The translations under genes and the position numbers were made by a program. From NCBI RefSeq assembly GCF_001905095.1, contig NZ_LWLS01000093.1:1-56569 (forward strand): DNA of 56,569 bases, given 5' to 3'. This document shows positions 19,460-28,401 of the stretch, one piece after another. This DNA is from Micromonospora sp. CB01531. Lineage in GTDB: Bacteria; Actinomycetota; Actinomycetes; Mycobacteriales; Micromonosporaceae. The notes under the pieces were generated by a model. The model saw only the letters and a list, made by a program, of their open reading frames with translations, was not told the DNA's origin and did no database searches. Every line of letters begins with the position of its first letter. Position 1 is the stretch's first letter.

Positions 19460-21988
19460 ATGTGGCGCCTGACTCTGCGTTCCACCCTGGCCCGCCGGGC
19501 CCGGCTGGCCCTGACCCTGCTCGCGGTCGTCCTCGGCGTCACCTTCGCCACCGGCGGCCTGATCCTCACCGACACCTCCACCCGGCTGCTCGACGACCAG
19601 TTCCGCACCGCGACCGCCGGCGTCGACCTGACCGTGCGGGACGCGGTCGCCTTCGACTCCGCGATGGGCGTCGAGGTCGCCCGGGACCCGCTCCCGGCCG
19701 ACCTGCCGGCGCGGATCGCCGGGATGTCCGGGGTGGCCACCGCCCAGCCGCTGGTCCGCGGCCAGGGCCTGCTGGAGGTGGCCGGCACGCCGGTCGTGCC
19801 GTCCGGGGCGTCCGTGCTGGCCTCCTGGGCGGCGGCCCCGGCGGGCTCGTTCACCATCCGCAGCGGCCGGCCCCCGGCCGCCGACGACGAGGTGGTCCTC
19901 GACGAGGACACCGCGCGCGGTCACCGCGTCCGGCTCGGCGACACCGTCACCGTCCGGGCAACCGACACCGCGCGGTTGCGGGTGGTCGGGCTGGCCGGGT
20001 TCGGTGACCGGGCCGGCCTGCCGAACAGCACGGTCGCCCTGGTCACCCTCCCGTCAGCGCAGCGGCTGCTCCGGCTCGGCGCCAACGTCTCCGAGGTGGC
20101 GGTCGTGGCCGCGCCCGGCGTCACCCCCGACGAGCTGCACAGCCGGATCACCGCCACGCTCGGCGCCGACTACGAGGTCACCGCGAGCCGGGACATCGCG
20201 GCAGCCGGCGCCGCTGCCGCCCGGGACCAGCTGAGCTGGCTCCAGCTGGTGCTGCTCGCCCTGGCCGGCGCCGCCCTGCTGGTCGGCGCGTTCCTGATCG
20301 CCAACACGTTCTCCATCGTGGTCACCCAGCGAACCCGGGAACTCGCCCTGCTCCGCGCCGCCGGCGCGACGGGCGGACAGGTGCTGCGCTCGGTGCTCGG
20401 CGAGGCGCTGCTGGTCGGGCTCACCGCCTCGGCGACCGGGCTCGCCCTCGGTGTCGCCGCCGCCACCGGCATCCGAGGGCTGGCCCGGGCGTTCGGCGTA
20501 CCGCTGCCGGACGGTGGGCTGCTGCTGACCGGCCGTACCGTGCTGGTGGCCTTCGCGGTCGGCGTCCTCGTCACGGTCGGCTCGGCGATCGGGCCGGCGC
20601 GGCGCGCCGCGGCGGTGGCGCCGGTGGCGGCGCTACGCGAGGCGACCGCCGCCCGCACCGGACGGGTCCGGGTCGTGGCCGGTGCCCTGGCCGCCGCCGC
20701 GGGCCTGGCCGCCACGGCGGCGGTGCTCGCCGCGGACGCGCCGGTCCCGCTGCTCGGCGTGGCCGCGCTGGGCGCCGTCGGCGGGCTCGCACTGCTCGGC
20801 CCGGCGCTCACCCCCGCCCTGGTACGCCTCGTCGGCCGGCCGCTGGCCGCCGCCGGCGTGACCGGCCGGCTCGCCACCGACTCGGCGGCCCGCACCCCGC
20901 GGCGGACCGCGGCGACCGCCCTGGCGCTGGCCCTCGGGCTCGCGCTGATCAGCTTCATGGCCGTCCTCGGCACCTCGGTCAACAGCTCGGTCCGGCAGTC
21001 CTACGCCGAGGTGATCACCGCCGACCATGTGGTGGAGAGCGCCCGCAACGAGATGCTCGGTGGCCTCTCCCCCGCCGTGTACGACCGGGTCAGCCGGCTG
21101 CCCGAGGTCGCTGTCGCGTCCCGGCTGCGCTACGGCCACTGGCGGGACGGGGACGCCACCAACGCGCTCACCGCCGTGGACCCGGCGACCCTGCCCCGGG
21201 TGGCGAAGCTGCGCTTCACCGCCGGCAACCTGGCGGCGCTGGACGGCGGCGGGATCGTGCTGGCCGCGCACGTGGCCCGGGACCGGGGCCTGGCCGTCGG
21301 GGACGACCTGCCGATGACGTTCTCCCGCACCGGCACCCGCACCCTGCCCGTGGTCGGCCTGTTGCGCGACGGGGATGCCCGGGCGCTGTCCACCGACTAC
21401 CTCATCTCGCTGAACACCTTCGCCCGGTTCTACAGCGAGGAGATGGACGCCAGCGTCCTCATCCGCACCGCCGACGGGACGGACCGGGCCGCCGCCGAGC
21501 GGGCGATCAAGGCCGCGCTGGCCGACACCCCGACCGCGCAGCTACGCGACCAGGCCGCCGCGGTCGCCGGCCGCACCCAGATGATCGACCAGGTGCTCGG
21601 CCTGGTGACGGTGCTGCTCATGCTGGCCGTGCTGATCGCCCTGCTGGGCATCACCAACACCCTCGCCCTGTCCATCACCGAGCGCACCGCCGAGATCGGG
21701 CTGCTCCGCGCGGTGGGGATGACCCGCCGGCAGCTGGGCTGGATGATCCGCGCCGAGGCGGTGCTGGTCGCCGCGCTGGCCAGCGTCCTGGGGATCGTGC
21801 TGGGGGCCGGCTTCGCCGCCGCCACGGTCCGCGCGCTGGGCCGGGACGCCCCGACCGTGCTGGCCGTGCCGGCCGGCCGGCTGCTGCTCGTGCTGGCCGT
21901 CGCCCTCATCGCCGGCCTGCTGGCCGGTCTGCTGCCTGCCCGCCGCGCCGCCCGGCTGGACGTCCTCGCCGCCGTCGGCACGCCCTGA
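19460..21988 (+). CDS. FtsX-like ABC transporter permease
   Basis: 842-residue membrane protein: an N-terminal helix (LALTLLAVVLGVTFATGG), a large extracytoplasmic domain (~45-245), a three-helix FtsX block (~255-380), further helices, a second extracytoplasmic domain (~490-690) and a C-terminal FtsX block (~700-835). This duplicated architecture is that of actinobacterial antimicrobial-peptide or lipid exporters. GGGAG precedes the ATG. Substrate unknown; it forms the exporter with the ATPase at 18673. Confidence 0.9.
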   Translation: MWRLTLRSTLARRARLALTLLAVVLGVTFATGGLILTDTSTRLLDDQFRTATAGVDLTVRDAVAFDSAMGVEVARDPLPADLPARIAGMSGVATAQPLVRGQGLLEVAGTPVVPSGASVLASWAAAPAGSFTIRSGRPPAADDEVVLDEDTARGHRVRLGDTVTVRATDTARLRVVGLAGFGDRAGLPNSTVALVTLPSAQRLLRLGANVSEVAVVAAPGVTPDELHSRITATLGADYEVTASRDIAAAGAAAARDQLSWLQLVLLALAGAALLVGAFLIANTFSIVVTQRTRELALLRAAGATGGQVLRSVLGEALLVGLTASATGLALGVAAATGIRGLARAFGVPLPDGGLLLTGRTVLVAFAVGVLVTVGSAIGPARRAAAVAPVAALREATAARTGRVRVVAGALAAAAGLAATAAVLAADAPVPLLGVAALGAVGGLALLGPALTPALVRLVGRPLAAAGVTGRLATDSAARTPRRTAATALALALGLALISFMAVLGTSVNSSVRQSYAEVITADHVVESARNEMLGGLSPAVYDRVSRLPEVAVASRLRYGHWRDGDATNALTAVDPATLPRVAKLRFTAGNLAALDGGGIVLAAHVARDRGLAVGDDLPMTFSRTGTRTLPVVGLLRDGDARALSTDYLISLNTFARFYSEEMDASVLIRTADGTDRAAAERAIKAALADTPTAQLRDQAAAVAGRTQMIDQVLGLVTVLLMLAVLIALLGITNTLALSITERTAEIGLLRAVGMTRRQLGWMIRAEAVLVAALASVLGIVLGAGFAAATVRALGRDAPTVLAVPAGRLLLVLAVALIAGLLAGLLPARRAARLDVLAAVGTP

Positions 21989-22005
21989 CCCGTCGCCCCC
22001 CGGGT

Positions 22006-22028
22006 GGTGCCGGCCTCCCGCCGGCACC
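22006..22028 (+). terminator. Hairpin terminator of ABC operon
   Basis: Perfect 9-bp stem GGTGCCGGC / GCCGGCACC with loop CTCCC, 18 bases after the permease stop codon. Confidence 0.65.
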
Positions 22029-22392
22029 TCCCGTCAGGTAAGGAGTAGACCAGGACCGGAATCGTTACCATCCGTCCGGCCGGCCCGGCCGACGCCAGCA
22101 CCGTGGATGTCGGTTGCCAGCTCGTTCTGTGCTCTGTCAATGACCGATCGCTCCTGAATCGACGATCCGGTCGTCGCAAACGCGAATCGGGTCGGCTCGC
22201 GGTCCAGCGCCGGCGGCGACCGCGCGACAGGCGTAGGAGCCGACGGCGGCCATCTTCCACAGGTGTCCGATGACCTGCCGCACGTCGGTCCGTAGGTTCG
22301 GTTCGACCGTTGGGGCGGCTGACCCGTGTTTATGCCGACGAGGGACCTCGAGCCGCTGGTCGACGGGTGGTGTGGGGAGGAGGAGCACGCAG
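22029..22392. other. Intergenic region before the S8 protease
   Basis: About 360 bases without a supported gene. It must hold the protease promoter; no clear hexamer pair or operator could be assigned. Composition is slightly lower in GC than the preceding operon, consistent with the edge of an acquired segment. A perfect Shine-Dalgarno GGGGAGGAGGAG ends the region at 22374-22385. Confidence 0.5.
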
Positions 22393-24882
22393 ATGCGAAG
22401 AGAGAAGCTTGCCTGGCGCGGCTCGGTACTGGCCTTGGCGGTCGTGGCCGCCGGCCTGCCGGCGACCGGCGCCCTGGCCGGGCTGGGGGCCGACGAACGC
22501 CCGGCCAGCGCGCAGTGGTCGTACCCGGAAGACTGCGCGCAGTGGTCGTACCCGGAAGACCCCGGCTTTGTCGCCACGAGTCCAGGGGAACTAGATGCCG
22601 CTAAAGCCAGTTGGGAAACGCCGGAATATGGTTATTATACCGGCCATAATCCTTCTACTCCTGGCACAGCGGTCAATTCCCCATGGCAGCTCACCGCGGT
22701 AAACGCGTCCACCGCCTACGCCCTGGGGTACTGCGGGCAGGGCGTCAAGCTGGGCATGATGGATTCGGGCTACAGGCCTACACACGAAGCATTTCAGACT
22801 GAGCTGATCGATCCGGTGAGAGGGGAGGGTGTCTACGGCACGTCCGGCTACGGGTATCGTGGCGCGACCCCGACGAACCCTTTTACTGCGGGCGAGTGGT
22901 TCACTGTGGCCGGTGATCAGGCGAGAACAAGTGACTACTCGCACGGGACCGGCATGCTTGGGGTTACCTCCGGGATGCGCGATGGTATAGACCAGCACGG
23001 CATCGCCTTTGGATCGAAGATGTATGTGGCCAAGACCGGCGGTTCCGATAGCCAGTCCCACGGCCCCTTCCACGATTACGTGTACTGGTATACAGCCAAT
23101 AAGGCCCTGGTCGACGCAGGTGCCCAGGTCATCAACAGCAGTTGGGGCTCTTATGTCCAGACTCTTGACAGAGCCCGCTATGACGGCTTAGGAAAAGACC
23201 TTGGAGTCAACGGCAACCGCGCCAACGCTTACCAACTACCTGGCAAAGACAGCGCCAGCGCCACGGCAATGGCGACCATTATCCCCAACGAGCACCTGAA
23301 GGATCTGGAGTACCAGTATTTCTTCTTCAAGAAAAGCTATTCGGAAGGCGGCATTCAGTACAATCCGAACTACCCCGGACGTTCCTTTATGGACGCTATC
23401 TGGGACGCCATCAAGGACAGCGGTACCGTCAACGCTAGGTCGGCCGGCAACAACGACTGGAGCAACCCGTATTTTCGCCCGGCGTATCCCCTCTTCAATC
23501 CCTTGGCGGAAAAGCAGTGGGTAGCCGTCGGCGGGGTGCAACCGCCCACTTCGACCAATCCCGAATACACAAAGCATTTCGGGTATAACGAGGCGGGGCT
23601 CGCCAAATGGTGGAACGTGTCTACCCCTTCAAGCAACGTTCGGACCACGAGCAGCGGTGGTGACACTAACTATTCAAACTCAAGCGGCACGTCACCGGCA
23701 ACGCCCGTTGCGACAGCGGTGATGGGGGTTCTGCTCTCCCGCTATCCGAACATGGACGCCAAGCAGGTGCGCGAGCTGATGTTCACCACGGCGAACAACA
23801 AGATGTCCGACGGCGTGAGATTCCTCGGCACCGGGCAAACCTCCCCCTCCGGGGCATCCATCGCCTGGACCGCTCCCGACGGTCTTCCGGACGAACGCTG
23901 GGGCTGGGGTATTCCTGATCTGGCCAAGGGCATGTACGGCCCCGGCCAGTTCCTGAGCCCCATGACCTACAACATGGATAAAGCGCCCCTGGACGTCTGG
24001 TCGAACGACATCAGCCAGATCGCGATCAAGGAGAGGGAAAGGGAAGATCTGGAGTGGCTGGCGGGCTACAAGGAGCAAGGCATTGCCTACGCCGGTGAAT
24101 TCAGCCCCAACGTGCTGAACCCGGACGGCACGCTTGACGAACAGGCCTTCATGCTTCAGGGCATTTTGGGTGATCCCTCCATCCAAGCTATCACTAACGG
24201 CCATCCCGAGTTGTACGACAAGATCACCCATGAGGACGCCGTCAAGTGGCGCAAGGAATGGATGGACGAGCGCGCGGCCTACATTCAGAACAACATCGAC
24301 AACAACCTCTACACGGCTTCTCTGACCAAGCAAGGCCCCGGGACGCTGATCATGACGGGCGACGAAACCTACGAGGGCGGCACGACGGTTGAAGGCGGTA
24401 AGCTTTCGATCACCGGCTCGCACGCAAGCTCGATCGACGTCAAGGGCGGCACGCTCGGCGGCAGCGGCAGCGTGGGTGACAGCGTGACCGTCACCAGCGG
24501 CGTGCTGCGGCCCGGGCTCGCGTCCGAGGAGGCCGCGCAGCTCACCGGCACCTCCGCGGGCAACGTCCTGAACGTCGGCGGGAACGTGACCGTCGGCAGG
24601 CAGGGTCGCGTCGCCGTCACGATCTCCGGCGACCGGGACTACACGAGCGTGCGGGCGGCGGGGAACCTGGTGCTGGACGGCGAGCTGGACCTGGACGTGC
24701 GGGGCAAGCTGACCCCGGGCACCGTGTTCACGATCATGAGCGGTAGCTCGATCAATGGCGGCTTCCACGCGCTGCCCGAGAACCGGGCCCTGAACGTGGG
24801 CGGTTACCTGTTCCGGGTGTCCTACAAGAACAACAGCATGACGCTGACCGTCATGCAGCCGGTGCCGAACAACGGGAAGTAG
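22393..24882 (+). CDS. Secreted S8 subtilisin-like protease with autotransporter-type passenger region
   Basis: 829 residues from the ATG with GGGGAGGAGGAG 7 bases upstream. Signal peptide ~1-30 (hydrophobic LALAVVAAGLPATGALAG). Subtilase triad: Asp124 in MMDSG, His184 in YSHGTGM, Ser434 in GTSPATPVATAV. Residues ~560-640 are a charged spacer; ~645-675 contain a passenger-associated transport repeat (GPGTLIMTGDETYEGGTT, then VEGGKLSITG), followed by beta-helix-like repeats to the end. There is no C-terminal 12-strand barrel, so it is a passenger without translocator, as expected if moved into a Gram-positive. The centre (about 22570-24400) has visibly lower GC and A/T-ending codons (e.g. Tyr TAT, Asn AAT), unlike both ends, which points to lateral origin. 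Known relatives of this fold are proteobacterial SphB1/NalP-like proteases. Confidence 0.85.
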   Translation: MRREKLAWRGSVLALAVVAAGLPATGALAGLGADERPASAQWSYPEDCAQWSYPEDPGFVATSPGELDAAKASWETPEYGYYTGHNPSTPGTAVNSPWQLTAVNASTAYALGYCGQGVKLGMMDSGYRPTHEAFQTELIDPVRGEGVYGTSGYGYRGATPTNPFTAGEWFTVAGDQARTSDYSHGTGMLGVTSGMRDGIDQHGIAFGSKMYVAKTGGSDSQSHGPFHDYVYWYTANKALVDAGAQVINSSWGSYVQTLDRARYDGLGKDLGVNGNRANAYQLPGKDSASATAMATIIPNEHLKDLEYQYFFFKKSYSEGGIQYNPNYPGRSFMDAIWDAIKDSGTVNARSAGNNDWSNPYFRPAYPLFNPLAEKQWVAVGGVQPPTSTNPEYTKHFGYNEAGLAKWWNVSTPSSNVRTTSSGGDTNYSNSSGTSPATPVATAVMGVLLSRYPNMDAKQVRELMFTTANNKMSDGVRFLGTGQTSPSGASIAWTAPDGLPDERWGWGIPDLAKGMYGPGQFLSPMTYNMDKAPLDVWSNDISQIAIKEREREDLEWLAGYKEQGIAYAGEFSPNVLNPDGTLDEQAFMLQGILGDPSIQAITNGHPELYDKITHEDAVKWRKEWMDERAAYIQNNIDNNLYTASLTKQGPGTLIMTGDETYEGGTTVEGGKLSITGSHASSIDVKGGTLGGSGSVGDSVTVTSGVLRPGLASEEAAQLTGTSAGNVLNVGGNVTVGRQGRVAVTISGDRDYTSVRAAGNLVLDGELDLDVRGKLTPGTVFTIMSGSSINGGFHALPENRALNVGGYLFRVSYKNNSMTLTVMQPVPNNGK
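22513..22560 (+). repeat. In-frame tandem duplication encoding two QWSYPED units
   Basis: The 21 bases at 22513-22533 recur exactly at 22540-22560 (27-base period), giving QWSYPEDCA-QWSYPED right after the signal peptide. The upstream copy is in the propeptide zone, so it may be a recent duplication tolerated there. Confidence 0.9.
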
Positions 24883-24938
24883 GCCGTGATCTGCGGCTTG
24901 ACCATGGTCGAGCCGTGGTGAAGGGGACCGTGAGGAAA

Positions 24939-24976
24939 GGTGGGCCGCGACGCCGAGATCGGCGTCGCGGCCCACC
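24939..24976 (+). terminator. Strong hairpin terminator
   Basis: Perfect 18-bp inverted repeat GGTGGGCCGCGACGCCGA / TCGGCGTCGCGGCCCACC with only GA between the arms, 56 bases after the protease stop. Confidence 0.85.
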
Positions 24977-25027
24977 AATTCGTCCGGCCCGCCGTGCCCC
25001 TGATTCCGTGACGGCCGGCGGAGCAGG

Positions 25028-25252
25028 CGCCTACTGGGCGGGAGCCGGGCGCTGATGCTCGCGCTGGCGCGTATCGCAGCGGACGACGGGCTCGTCATCT
25101 GCTGGGAGGTCCAGCCGGAGAACGCCGGGGCGCAGCGGTTCTACCGGCGGCTCGGCGCGGGGCTCTTCACCAAGGTGATCGCCGGTTGGCGTCCGGAGAG
25201 CTACCTGGGGCTGCTGCTGCCGGAGACCGGCGAGGCAGCTACGGCGGCGTAG
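25028..25252 (+). pseudogene. C-terminal fragment of a GNAT acetyltransferase
   Basis: The frame through 25028-25252 reads ...GGSRALMLALARIAADDG...CWEVQPENAGAQRFYRRLGA, which is the acetyl-CoA-binding loop and C-terminal half of a GNAT N-acetyltransferase. The N-terminal half is absent; upstream lies the terminator at 24939-24976. The internal ATG at 25055 has no ribosome binding site. Probably a remnant left by the event that brought in the protease. Confidence 0.7.
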
Positions 25253-25349
25253 GACGCCGGCGGGTCGGTGGTGGCCGGCGCGCGCCCGGCTACGACCGAT
25301 GACGAGGAGACGGCGAATCGCCGCGACCGCCCGCGGTAGCGCGACGCTC

Positions 25350-26384
25350 TCATTGCTTTCCGTAATGCTCGGCGATGGTGGTGAACGCGGCTTTGGGTTC
25401 CCACGGCAGGTCGGGGTAGGTGTCTCCGTGGCGGTCGTCGAAGACCTTGACGATGCCGTAGCTGGCCAGGTCGAGGTCGTCGCGGGGATCGCCGTCGGGG
25501 CGGTGCGGGTGGTCGTAGAGCGCGAAGAGGAAAACGAAGGCGGTGTCGACGCCCTCGGCGTCGAAGACCTCCAGCAGCTCGCGTAGGTAGGCCGCCTGGC
25601 CGGCCTCGTCGCGGAGGTACTTCCCGTTGAGTCGGACCGGCCCGGTGTCCGGGTCGTACTCGACGATCTCCAGTCCTTGCGCGCCCCGGTCGCCCGCGCC
25701 CTGGTAGGTGGCCGAGCCGAACTCGGTGATCGCGACCGGCTTTCCTTGAAGTACTGGGCTGCGCATGCCCTCGGCGAACGTCGCGGCGAACGTCTCGGCG
25801 GTCGCGGCCGACCGGTAGACGTCCATGGACACGATGTCGAAGGGCGTCCAGTCGACGCGGTCGATTGGCACCGAGGCGTAGGTGAGTTTGCCACCGAACC
25901 GCTCGCGGACCAGGGCTACGGCTTTGCCGAGGAAGTCGTTGACCCGGGCGCCGGCCTCGGCGATCAGTTCGCGCACGCGGTGCGGCTGGCTCAGCAGCCC
26001 GATCCGTTCCTCGGTGGTGTCGCCGGGCAGGAATCCCGGGTTCATCAGGCTCAGCTCGGCGCCGGTGACGAACACGACCTCGGCGCCGCGCCGCCGCAGC
26101 CGCTCCGCCCGCTCGGCGCAGTCGGCGAACAGCGACAGCATCTCGTCGGCAGTCATCTCCAGTGGATACGGCGAGAACCAGACCTCCAGGCCCAGGTCGG
26201 CGGCGAACGTCGCGGCGATCTCGATCCGCTCGGGATCGCCGCCGGTCACGCGGACGGCAGTGCAGTGCAGATCGTGCCGGATGATGCGTAGTTCGCGTTC
26301 GACCAGCTCCGGCTCGAAGCGCCGGCGGGAGTTCACGCCGTGGCGGACGAATCCGGTGTCGTAGGTGATGCCTCTGGCACGCAC
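25350..26384 (-). CDS. TIM-barrel glycosidase-like hypothetical protein
   Basis: 344 residues from GTG at 26384 (GGAAGGGA 7 bases upstream). Looks like a (beta/alpha)8 glycoside-hydrolase fold: acidic residues in EVVFVTGAELSLMN and VAITEFGSATYQ fit acid/base and nucleophile positions of clan A hydrolases, with LEVWFSPYPLE and FDIVSMDVYR as barrel strands. No signal peptide, so cytosolic. Similar actinobacterial proteins are sometimes labelled abortive infection proteins; nothing in the sequence supports that label. Divergent from a TetR gene with a palindrome between them. Substrate unknown. Confidence 0.65.
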   Translation of the reverse strand: MRARGITYDTGFVRHGVNSRRRFEPELVERELRIIRHDLHCTAVRVTGGDPERIEIAATFAADLGLEVWFSPYPLEMTADEMLSLFADCAERAERLRRRGAEVVFVTGAELSLMNPGFLPGDTTEERIGLLSQPHRVRELIAEAGARVNDFLGKAVALVRERFGGKLTYASVPIDRVDWTPFDIVSMDVYRSAATAETFAATFAEGMRSPVLQGKPVAITEFGSATYQGAGDRGAQGLEIVEYDPDTGPVRLNGKYLRDEAGQAAYLRELLEVFDAEGVDTAFVFLFALYDHPHRPDGDPRDDLDLASYGIVKVFDDRHGDTYPDLPWEPKAAFTTIAEHYGKQ

Positions 26385-26412
26385 GTATGGGTCCCTTCCG
26401 CGTCTTCGATAA

Positions 26413-26427
26413 GGTACTGGCAGTACC
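26413..26427. promoter_or_regulatory. TetR-type operator
   Basis: Perfect inverted repeat GGTACTG-G-CAGTACC between the divergent glycosidase-like and TetR genes. A related half site GCAGTACCG occurs at 26475-26483, just ahead of the regulator start. Confidence 0.75.
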
Positions 26428-26498
26428 GTATTTTGACGGAGGTCGCACGTCAAGTGGATCCTTGGAAGGAACGAGCAGTACCGATCGCGAGGAAGAGC

Positions 26499-27113
26499 AT
26501 GCCGGACGACCCGATGACGCAGGCCCGTGCTGGACAGACCCGACGACGGGGCGCGGCACTGGAGGAGGCGATCCTGCGCGCCGCGGCCGATGAACTCACC
26601 GAGTCCGGGTACGCGGGGCTGTCCATGGACCGGGTCGCCAAGCGGGCAGGCACCAACAAGAACGCGATCTACCGCCGCTGGCCAGACCGCCTCACTCTCG
26701 GCGTCGCCGCCTACAAGCAGTTGGCCACGACGATCCAAGCCCCCGACACCGGCAACCTGCGCGAGGATGCCCTGGAACTGCTGCGCCGAGCCAATCGGCA
26801 CTGGAGCTCACCGCTCGGCGCCATCCTGCGGGAACTGCTGACGGCGGCCGGCAGCGCGAAGAACCTCGCGGCGCAGCTACCGGAGCAATCGACCGACGCC
26901 ATGACCGCCATGTGGCTGGCGATCCTGGGACGCGCCGTCGCTCGCGGGGAAGCCTCCCCTGAATCCCTCCACCCTCGGGTCGCCACCGTGGCGATCGTCC
27001 TGCTCCGGAACGAGTTCGTCACGCGAGGCGTGCCCACCGCACCCGACGAGGTCCTCATCGACATCGTCGACGAGGTATACCTTCCGCTCGTGCGGAATCG
27101 CGCCAGGGCATAG
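26499..27113 (+). CDS. TetR/AcrR-family regulator
   Basis: 204 residues from ATG at 26499 with GAGGAAGAG upstream; an in-frame GTG at 26454 (GGAGG upstream) would add 15 residues. N-terminal TetR helix-turn-helix (LSMDRVAKRAGTNKNAIYRRWPDR) and a C-terminal TetR_C-like domain. Likely represses itself and the divergent glycosidase-like gene through the palindrome at 26413-26427; ligand unknown. Confidence 0.85.
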   Translation: MPDDPMTQARAGQTRRRGAALEEAILRAAADELTESGYAGLSMDRVAKRAGTNKNAIYRRWPDRLTLGVAAYKQLATTIQAPDTGNLREDALELLRRANRHWSSPLGAILRELLTAAGSAKNLAAQLPEQSTDAMTAMWLAILGRAVARGEASPESLHPRVATVAIVLLRNEFVTRGVPTAPDEVLIDIVDEVYLPLVRNRARA

Positions 27114-27199
27114 TCCGCGCAGTCAAGGCGGACCGGCGGTTTGGTGTCAGCCGAAGGCGGGTGCCCACGCGATGGCTGCCACCTCACTGGGAGCCGCCC

Positions 27200-28336
27200 C
27201 TACTCGAGTGACGGCGGGCGCCAGTCGGTGTAGCGGGCCATCGAGCGGAGAGCCAACCGCGGCGGGGTCACCCGCATGATGATGTTGCGGGTGGCCACGG
27301 CGACCGGGTTGTGCAGTTGCTGGCCGAGGCGGCCCATCACGCGGGACGCCTTCGCCACCTGCTGGCTCCGTGGGCGGCGTTGCCGGTCGTAGGCGACCAG
27401 GCCGTCCGGGCGATCGGCGACGGCGGCGAGAACGACGGCGTCCTCGAGCGCCTGGTTGGCACCCTGGCCGAGGTTAGGTGTCATGGCGTGAGCGGCGTCG
27501 CCGAGCAGGACGACCCGGCCCTTGACGTAGCTGGGAAGCGGCTCGTCGAGACAGGCAAGTTCGTCGCGCAGGACGGTGTCGGTCGCGCCGATGAGGGCGG
27601 GGATCGGGTCGTGCCAACTGCCGAACCGGGCGTGCACCTGGGTCAACTCGTCGACGTCCGGGTGGGTGGGCGCGGTGTTGACCGCGGCGAACCAGTACAC
27701 CCGTCCGTCGACAAGCGGCACCATCCCGAACTCGGCGCCACGGTCCCAAGTGATCGCGACGACGAGGTCCTTGCCCCAGCTCGGCGTCACTCCACGCCAT
27801 GCGGTCACGCCGACGCGCACCGGACCGGCGGCATCCGGCCACAGCAGTCTCCGCACGGTGCTGTGAATCCCGTCCGCCCCGACCACCAGATCGGCCCGTA
27901 TCCGGACGAGTCCGTCCCGGCTTCGATACGTGACGTCCCCGTCGGCGGTGACGGCACTGACCTCGGCGCCCGTCACGACGGCGCCTTCCGGCAAGGCGCC
28001 GAGCAGGATCTCGTGCAAGGTGGCGCGGTGGACACCGACCGCTGCGATGCCGAGCAGGTGCTCCATCTCGCCAGCCCCGATGCGGGCAAGCCACCGGCCG
28101 TCGGGCCGGCGGGTGCCACCGGACATGTCTGCACGCCCCAGGTCCCGGACGGCCGCGCCGAGACCGAGGGTGTCGAGACAGCGCAGCCCGTTCGCCTGGA
28201 GCACCAGGCCGGCCCCGACCGGCCTGAAGGTGGCGACACGCTCGAGCACAGTCACGTGCCAGCCCTTGCGAAGCAGGCCCACGGCCACGCTCAGCCCGCC
28301 GATACCTGCACCGATCACCACGGCCGTCCGGTCCAT
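27200..28336 (-). CDS. Class A FAD-dependent monooxygenase
   Basis: 378 residues. GxGxxG motif VIGAGIGGLSVAVGLLR at the N-terminus, DG motif VVGADGIHSTVR near 155, and GD motif VVLLGDAAHAMTPNLGQGANQALEDAVVL near 270. These three define the group of single-component aromatic hydroxylases (salicylate/6-hydroxynicotinate hydroxylase type). ATG at 28336 is preferred (AGGACGG 7 bases upstream) over a GTG two codons earlier. Expression is likely induced when the divergent TetR at 28402 releases its operators. Confidence 0.87.
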   Translation of the reverse strand: MDRTAVVIGAGIGGLSVAVGLLRKGWHVTVLERVATFRPVGAGLVLQANGLRCLDTLGLGAAVRDLGRADMSGGTRRPDGRWLARIGAGEMEHLLGIAAVGVHRATLHEILLGALPEGAVVTGAEVSAVTADGDVTYRSRDGLVRIRADLVVGADGIHSTVRRLLWPDAAGPVRVGVTAWRGVTPSWGKDLVVAITWDRGAEFGMVPLVDGRVYWFAAVNTAPTHPDVDELTQVHARFGSWHDPIPALIGATDTVLRDELACLDEPLPSYVKGRVVLLGDAAHAMTPNLGQGANQALEDAVVLAAVADRPDGLVAYDRQRRPRSQQVAKASRVMGRLGQQLHNPVAVATRNIIMRVTPPRLALRSMARYTDWRPPSLE

Positions 28337-28348
28337 CCGCACACCGTC

Positions 28349-28387
28349 CTTCTACAGGTGTAGAAGGCCATACTACAGCCGTAGAAG
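28349..28387. promoter_or_regulatory. Double TetR-type operator
   Basis: First site CTTCTACAGGTGTAGAAG (28349-28366), an 8-bp perfect inverted repeat around GG; second site CTACAGCCGTAGAAG (28373-28387), with the inner CTAC/GTAG arms kept. Their centres are 21 bases apart, two helical turns, so two dimers could bind the same DNA face. Confidence 0.8.
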
Positions 28388-28401
28388 GGAGTGGCAACAC
28401 C

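Noticed and set aside
25350..26384. Possible abortive-infection (phage defence) gene
   Set aside because: Remembered annotation of similar proteins only; the sequence looks like a TIM-barrel hydrolase and no defence partner is near.
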